DNA of 64,000 bases from Methylobacterium sp. E-005 (GTDB taxonomy: Bacteria; Pseudomonadota; Alphaproteobacteria; Rhizobiales; Beijerinckiaceae). Each line of letters opens with the position of its first letter. The stretch's first letter is position 1. Location: assembly GCF_022829725.1 (NCBI RefSeq), contig NZ_JAKSYG010000217.1, positions 60,652 through 124,651 on the forward strand, given 5' to 3'. Of this stretch, positions 59,219 to 64,000 are shown piece after piece. The notes under the pieces were generated by a model that did no database searches, was not told the origin of the DNA, and was given only the letters and a program-made list of their open reading frames with translations. A program made the position numbers and the translations under genes.

Positions 59219-59902
59219 TCAATCGACCTGCGCCTTCGGCTTCGGGGGCGGTTGCGTGCAGCCCTTCGACTTCCCGTCCTTGGCGTCGGCCTTCTCGCCC
59301 GGCACGAACAGGGCCGAGACCCGGCCGCCCGCCACCGGGTCCATGTTGGCCCGGCCGCTGTTCATGTCGTAGACCAGCCGTTGACCGCGGGTAACGTTCT
59401 GGCACTGGCTCAGCACGACATTGCCGGTGAGCACGATGCGCTTGGCGTCCTGATCGAACACCGCGTGATCGCCGGTGGCGACCTGATCCTTCTGCACCAC
59501 CGTCACCGGGCCGGCGCAATCGACCTTCTGGATGCCGTTCTCGGCCGGGTTGCGGGCCGGCGTCGGGTCGGCGCCCGCCTCGGCGACCTTGCCGTCGGTC
59601 TTGCCGTCGGGCTTGGCGTCTTTGCCCGGCGTATCCTTGCCGCGCTTGTAATAGACCGTCATCGTCGAGCACCGGATCGTGCTCTCGCCCTGCACGGCCA
59701 CGACGTTGCCGGCGAAGATCGCCTTGTTCTCCCGGTCGAATACGTCGAGCCGGTCCGCATCGATCTTGATCGGGTCCTTGCCGCTGCCGCCGATATTGCC
59801 GAAGGGCGAATCCTTCCGCGCCGCGGGCTTCTGGGCGAGGGCCGGTACGGCGAGCAGCAGGCACGCCGCCAGGGCAGCGGCCAGAGTGCGGGCAGCGCTC
59901 AT
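59219..59902 (-). CDS. lptA: LPS transport periplasmic protein LptA
   Basis: A 227-residue precursor: signal peptide 1-23 (LAACLLLAVPALAQ). The OstA-like beta-jellyroll starts DPIKIDADRLDVFDRENKAIFAGNVVAVQG near 43 and continues through GDHAVFDQDAKRIVLTGNVVLSQCQNVTRGQRLVYD near 150. A Lys/Asp/Gly/Pro-rich insert spans about 88-120, which adds length over E. coli LptA (185). It bridges LptC and LptD across the periplasm. Its ATG shares bases with the lptC stop (ATGA), so lptC-lptA-lptB are coupled. Confidence 0.93.
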   Translation of the reverse strand: MSAARTLAAALAACLLLAVPALAQKPAARKDSPFGNIGGSGKDPIKIDADRLDVFDRENKAIFAGNVVAVQGESTIRCSTMTVYYKRGKDTPGKDAKPDGKTDGKVAEAGADPTPARNPAENGIQKVDCAGPVTVVQKDQVATGDHAVFDQDAKRIVLTGNVVLSQCQNVTRGQRLVYDMNSGRANMDPVAGGRVSALFVPGEKADAKDGKSKGCTQPPPKPKAQVD

Positions 59903-60642
59903 CGGGAACCGTCCGAGGGCCGCGCGTCCGTGGTCTGGATGCGCAGGGCCGATGTCTCGGCCGGCCCGTCATGCGGCCTGTCGGCCTGATCCTCACTGAC
60001 GATGACCACGTGGACGTTGCCCACGAAGGAGATCCGCTTGCCGCTTTCCACCACGTCGAGGGTGTCGGCATTCACGGTGGCGCGCGGGCTCGACACGGTC
60101 ACAGGCTCCTGCGACGTGATCGCGCCGGTCTTGAACGTCACCGCGGCCGAGCGGAGGCGCGCCTCCTCGCCCTTGTCGGTCCAGATCCGGATGTCGTCCT
60201 TGAGGTCGAGGGCCTCGCGGGCGCTGTCGAACAGGCCGGAGGTGGCCGAGAGCCGGGCGATGCCGCCCCGGTCGTCGGTGGCGATGTGGCCGCGCATCTG
60301 CTGCAGCTCGATCAGGCTCGGCTTGCGCACGTCCTGCAGGGCGGCATCCGCCGTCACCTCGTAACCGCGCGTGCCCTGACGGAAGCCGGCAAGCCGCGGG
60401 TTCTCCATGCGGACCTTCGTGCCCGCCAGCGTCACCGGACCGACCGAGACGCCCGGAAGCTGGGCCGAAAAGGGATTGAACAGGTAGGCGAGGAGCAGCG
60501 TCACCGAGCCGCCGGCCGCCACCGGGATCAGGCGACGCATGGTGCGCACGCGGCCGCTGTGGCGGTACGCCCGGGCGTGCGCCCGGGTTCGCGCCGCCGC
60601 GACCGCCTGTCTGGTGCCGGCTTCAGCCTCGACCGGGTTCAT
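59899..60642 (-). CDS. lptC: LPS export protein LptC
   Basis: A 247-residue single-span membrane protein. Residues 1-35 are basic cytoplasmic; the membrane helix is about 37-55 (LIPVAAGGSVTLLLAYLFNPF). The periplasmic LptC domain follows, with strands such as VRMENPRLAGFRQGTRGYEVTADAALQD and VNADTLDVVESGKRISFVGNVHVVI, the last being OstA-like. ATG at 60642 matches the family start; the open frame continues upstream to 60783 without homology. First gene of the lpt operon. Confidence 0.9.
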   Translation of the reverse strand: MNPVEAEAGTRQAVAAARTRAHARAYRHSGRVRTMRRLIPVAAGGSVTLLLAYLFNPFSAQLPGVSVGPVTLAGTKVRMENPRLAGFRQGTRGYEVTADAALQDVRKPSLIELQQMRGHIATDDRGGIARLSATSGLFDSAREALDLKDDIRIWTDKGEEARLRSAAVTFKTGAITSQEPVTVSSPRATVNADTLDVVESGKRISFVGNVHVVIVSEDQADRPHDGPAETSALRIQTTDARPSDGSR

Positions 60643-60856
60643 GCAGCGTCCGTGAGGCGCGGCGGGCCGCGCGCGAAAGGAATCGGATCCGACGCCTGCG
60701 GCCCCCACCGCGCCCGCGCCACCGGCCGGGCAATGCTCCCGACCGGTGGCGAAGTTATGGCTTGACCATTTCCGTTTGATCAACCGGACTTATCAATGTT
60801 CTCTCGGCATGTGCGCCGACACACGCCGTGAGGCCCGGGCTGTGTCCTGCCTGTCC

Positions 60857-62689
60857 CTAGGCCGATCGCGCCGCCGCCAGCGCCGCCGCTACCGTCCGGG
60901 CAAAAGCCGCTGGGTCGCGTGGGCTATCGCCGTCCTGGATGCGGGCGAGGTCGAGCAGCGTGCCGGCCGCCTGCGCGACCTCCGATTCGGGCGCCGCAGC
61001 GAGCGTTCGAATCAGCGGGTGGCGCGGATTGATCTCCAGCACCGGCTGTCCGGCGCCGGCGCGTCCAGCCCGCCGCATGAGACGCTGCATCTGCAGATCG
61101 GGCCCGCCCGTGCCGGCCGAGAGCACGACCGCCGAATCGACCAGCCGGTCGGTGGTGCGCACATCCGAAACCTCCGGCCCGAGCGCGGTTTTCACGGCGG
61201 CCACGAAGGCATCGATGCCCTCCGACGCCTCCGACTGTTCAGCCTCGAGGGCGAATTTCGAGAGGTCGAGCCCGCCCTTTGTGATCGAGCGGAGCGGTTT
61301 CTCCGCGAAGGTGCCGAGCTGATCCGGCCAGAAGGCGTCGACGTGGTCGGAGAGGAGCAGCACCTCAAGGCCGCGGGCCCTGAAGCCCTCGAGCTGCGGC
61401 GATGATTTCAGCGCTTCGGCATCGTCGGCTACAAGATAGTAGATCGCCTCCTGGCCGTCCTTCATCCGGGACACGTAGTCGGGCAGCGAGGTCCAGCCTT
61501 CCACCGCCGAGGAACGGAAGCGCAGGAGCGGCGCGATCTCAGCCCGGCGCTCGAAATCCTCGTAGATGCCCTCTTTCAGGACGGGGCCGAAATTCTCCCA
61601 GAAGGACTGATAGCTCTCCGCATCCTTCGCGCGGCCGGTAAGTTCGGACACGACGCGGCCGGTCACCGCCCGGCGGATTCGGGCGAGGGCCGGCGTCGAT
61701 TGCAGCATCTCGCGGGAGACGTTGAGCGGCAGATCCTCGGTGTCGACCACGCCCTGGACGAAGCGCAGCCACGGCGGCAGCAACTCGGCCTCGTCGGTGA
61801 TGAACATCCGCCGGACATGCAGCCGGACCTTGCTCTGCCGCTCGTTGTCGAGCGCCTGGAACGGCTTCGAGCCTGGGATGAACAACAGCGCCGAGAATTC
61901 GAGCTGTCCCTCGGCACGCCAGTGCAGGGTCGCCCAGGGCTTGTCGAAATTCATACCCATCGAGCGGTAGAATTCCTCGTACTGCTCCTCGGTCACCTCG
62001 GACTTGGCCTTGCGCCAGAGCGCGGTGCCCTGATTGGCCGATTCATCCTTGCCGTCGCGCACGATTGCGATCGGCACAGTGATGAAGTCGGCCCATTTCC
62101 GCACGAGATGGTCGAGCCGGTAGGGCTCCAGATACTCGTCGGCATCCGCCTTGAGGTGAAGCACGATGTCGGTGCCGGGTTCGGAGCGCGTCGCGGGTTC
62201 CAGCGTGTAGCTGCCCTGCCCTTCCGAGGCCCAAGTCCAGGCCTCGTCTCTCCCGGCGCGCCGCGACGTGACGGTGACCCGGTCGGCCACCATGAAGGCC
62301 GAGTAGAAGCCGACGCCGAACTGGCCGATCAGGCTCGGCCGGTCCTCGACCTTGGCGGATTCAAGTGTCTGCGAGAAGGCCCGCGTGCCGGAGCGCGCGA
62401 TGGTGCCGAGGTTGGTGGCGAGATCCTCCTTGGTCATGCCGATGCCGGCATCCGAGACGGTGAGGGTCCGCGCATCCTTGTCGGGGGCGATGCGGACCTT
62501 GGCGTCCGGCGGCAGGGCGCTTGCCGCCGAAGTCAGGGCCTCGAAGCGCCGCCGGTCCATGGCGTCGGCGGCGTTCGCGACGAGCTCGCGCAGGAAGATC
62601 TCGCGGTCGGAGTAGAGCGCGTGCACGACGAGGTCGAGGAGGCGACCCACCTCCGCCCCGAATTCGTGCCGCTCGATCGTCTCGCTCAC
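60857..62689 (-). CDS. htpG: Chaperone protein HtpG (Hsp90)
   Basis: A 610-residue Hsp90. The N-terminal ATP site holds LRELVANAADAMDRRRFEAL near 35, DAGIGMTKEDLATNLGTIARSG near 82-103 and GQFGVGFYSAFMVADRVTV near 122. The middle domain has MLQSTPALARIRRAVTGRVV near 335 and the C-terminal dimerisation region ends around PVLEINPRHPLIRTLA. One deviation is DAMDRRRF in place of the common DALDKLRF. It refolds stress-damaged proteins with DnaK. Alone in its unit. Confidence 0.96.
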   Translation of the reverse strand: MSETIERHEFGAEVGRLLDLVVHALYSDREIFLRELVANAADAMDRRRFEALTSAASALPPDAKVRIAPDKDARTLTVSDAGIGMTKEDLATNLGTIARSGTRAFSQTLESAKVEDRPSLIGQFGVGFYSAFMVADRVTVTSRRAGRDEAWTWASEGQGSYTLEPATRSEPGTDIVLHLKADADEYLEPYRLDHLVRKWADFITVPIAIVRDGKDESANQGTALWRKAKSEVTEEQYEEFYRSMGMNFDKPWATLHWRAEGQLEFSALLFIPGSKPFQALDNERQSKVRLHVRRMFITDEAELLPPWLRFVQGVVDTEDLPLNVSREMLQSTPALARIRRAVTGRVVSELTGRAKDAESYQSFWENFGPVLKEGIYEDFERRAEIAPLLRFRSSAVEGWTSLPDYVSRMKDGQEAIYYLVADDAEALKSSPQLEGFRARGLEVLLLSDHVDAFWPDQLGTFAEKPLRSITKGGLDLSKFALEAEQSEASEGIDAFVAAVKTALGPEVSDVRTTDRLVDSAVVLSAGTGGPDLQMQRLMRRAGRAGAGQPVLEINPRHPLIRTLAAAPESEVAQAAGTLLDLARIQDGDSPRDPAAFARTVAAALAAARSA

Positions 62690-62823
62690 GGGTGATGCCT
62701 CCGCTGTGGGGAAAAATTCGCGGTGGCGATATGCTGGCGAACGGCGCGGTTTTCAATGCGGAGCGCGGGTGGCTCCCGTCTGCGAAGCCCCGCTTTGCGC
62801 CTGTTCCTGCGCGGTGCCCGCGA

Positions 62824-64000
62824 TCAGATCTCGATCTCCGTCCCGACCTCGACGATCTGCCGGGTCGGCAGGCCGAAATGGGCGCCGGTGCGCTCGGCGT
62901 TGCGCTTCATGAAGGCGAACAGACCCTCCCGCCACGGTGCCATGCCGGGCTGGGTCGGCGACAGGATCACCACCTCGTGGCCGACGAAATAGGTCATATC
63001 CTCCAGATATTCCGGCGGCAGCAGGCCGCTCGCCACCGCGCATTGCAGCCCCTCGGGGATCGAAGCGGTCTGCATGAAGCCGTAACGCAGCACGACGCGC
63101 TCCATGCCGGGCGTGTACTTCGAGATGGCCTTGCGGATCCCCTGCGCCACCAAGGTCACCTCCGCCCGCTCGCTCGCGGGGATGACGGGCTCCTCCTCGT
63201 AGATCACGGTGATCAGCAGGATCCGCTCGTGCAGGCAGCGGCTGCGCTCGATCAGCCGGCCGAGGGCCATCGGGATGCCCTCGGTGGCGGCGGTGAGGAA
63301 GGCCGCCGTCCCGGGCAGCGTCACGGGAGGGTGCGTGGACAGCCGCGACAGGAATGTCGCCTCGGACATGCGCATGGTCTGCCGGACCGTTTCGAGGACG
63401 TGATTGCCCTTCATCCAGGTCAGCATCAGGAAGGCGACCGCGCCAGCCAGCAGCAGCGGAAACCAGCCGCCCTCCAACAGCTTCACGCTGTTGGCCGCGA
63501 AGAAGACCAGATCGATGACGAGGAAGAACCCGTTCACCGCGAAGACCAGGATCGGGTTGTAGCCCCAGCGGAGCGCGATCAGCGCGGCGAGCAGCGTGGT
63601 GATGCCCATCAGCGCCGAGACCGCGATGCCGTAGGCGCCCGCCAGCGCGTCCGAGGAGCCGAACACCACGACGGCCGTGAGCGTCGCGGCGGCGAGCAGC
63701 CAGTTCACCGCTGGCACGTAGATCTGGCCGCGCTCCTCCTGATCGGTGTGGACCACCCGCATCATCGGCATGAAACCGAGCTGGATCGATTGCTGCGTCA
63801 GCGAGTAGACGCCCGAGATCACGGCCTGCGAGGCGATCACGGTGGCCATCGTGGCCAGAGCCACCAGCGGGTAATGTCCCCAGTCGGGACACAGGCGGAA
63901 GAACGGGTTCTCGAGGGCGTCGGGGGCGGAGATCAGCAGCGCGCCCTGCCCGCAATAGTTGAGCACCAGCGCCGGCAGAACCAGCGCGAACCACGCCAGC
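62824..64000 (-). CDS. kup: Kup potassium uptake protein, C-terminal part (cut by window edge)
   Basis: About 391 residues of the C-terminal part of a K+/H+ symporter. NYCGQGALLI and ENPFFRLCPDWGHYPLVALATMATVIASQAVISG are Kup/HAK/KT signatures; SLTQQSIQLGFMP and QIYVPAVNWLL follow. Five or six membrane helices are seen, then a cytoplasmic domain of about 170 residues ending VEVGTEIEI. The 5' part lies beyond base 64000. Kup proteins take up potassium at low pH. It reads toward htpG with 134 bases between. Confidence 0.93.
   Translation of the reverse strand, partial: LAWFALVLPALVLNYCGQGALLISAPDALENPFFRLCPDWGHYPLVALATMATVIASQAVISGVYSLTQQSIQLGFMPMMRVVHTDQEERGQIYVPAVNWLLAAATLTAVVVFGSSDALAGAYGIAVSALMGITTLLAALIALRWGYNPILVFAVNGFFLVIDLVFFAANSVKLLEGGWFPLLLAGAVAFLMLTWMKGNHVLETVRQTMRMSEATFLSRLSTHPPVTLPGTAAFLTAATEGIPMALGRLIERSRCLHERILLITVIYEEEPVIPASERAEVTLVAQGIRKAISKYTPGMERVVLRYGFMQTASIPEGLQCAVASGLLPPEYLEDMTYFVGHEVVILSPTQPGMAPWREGLFAFMKRNAERTGAHFGLPTRQIVEVGTEIEI

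Noticed and set aside
61700..62695. Long open frame opposite htpG
   Set aside because: Same antisense composition artefact; htpG is certain.
1..64000. tRNA, rRNA, CRISPR arrays, insertion sequences, prophage
   Set aside because: No cloverleaf-like segments, no direct repeat arrays, no transposase or integrase motifs found on either strand.

Overview
This is a high-GC bacterial chromosome segment with compact, mostly single-gene or short-operon organisation. No rRNA, tRNA, phage, insertion sequence or CRISPR array is visible. The protein set points to an alphaproteobacterium of the order Hyphomicrobiales, most likely Methylobacterium/Methylorubrum. The clues are a FliX-type flagellar regulator beside flgI, an S21 with a long Pro/Ala tail, a separate lptC-lptA-lptB operon, a Pls/PosA-type NRPS-like protein and candidate EcfG (PhyR-pathway) promoters. 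The genus call is inference from protein style, not from a database search.

Layout. Positions 1-3.1 kb hold the end of a PIN-domain toxin cut by the window edge, an Hsp70-like ATPase and a divergent HerA-like ATPase. Positions 3.1-12.6 kb are a flagellar block: fliX, flgI, a rod-binding protein and a FlgN/FlbY-like gene, then two small genes (one porin-like), then the operon flgE-flgK-flgL reading leftward from a close sigma-54 promoter match. Just upstream of flgE, on the other strand, is a BLUF blue-light sensor gene coupled to a CheY-like gene. Positions 12.7-22.3 kb carry prfC, a DUF1800/DUF1501 exported pair, a threonine aldolase, rpsU (leader hairpin and terminator), a receiver protein, a glutamine amidotransferase, an aldehyde dehydrogenase and slyX. 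Positions 22.8-32.7 kb hold a double-PAS soluble chemoreceptor, a membrane diguanylate cyclase, a 1356-residue NRPS-like membrane protein, a histidine phosphatase, ppk2 and an AAA ATPase with a probable 5' frameshift.

Positions 33-46 kb hold fabI, a DnaJ/CbpA-like co-chaperone, a glyoxalase-fold gene overlapping a three-gene FecBCD-type metal uptake operon, a Crp/Fnr regulator, a GH25 lipoprotein, DUF488, small unknown genes, an SDR plus large di-heme cytochrome c pair, and a GhrA-like reductase. Positions 46-57 kb hold two MFS transporters, a PIN-domain remnant, glucokinase, DUF4260, trehalose-phosphatase, DUF427, a serine hydrolase, DUF2147, a GNAT enzyme, a small glycine-rich secreted protein behind a perfect EcfG-type promoter, and a LuxR-type regulator. 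Positions 57-64 kb hold a DHH phosphoesterase, lptB-lptA-lptC, htpG and the 3' part of kup.

The most interesting threads are: (i) FliX together with sigma-54-like sites at flgE and flgI, implying Caulobacter-style flagellar timing; (ii) a BLUF sensor and receiver operon facing the hook operon; (iii) EcfG-like promoters at ppk2 and at a tiny secreted protein; (iv) a one-base frameshift in the ATPase gene; (v) a long hairpin in the rpsU leader; and (vi) a solitary NRPS-like membrane enzyme.
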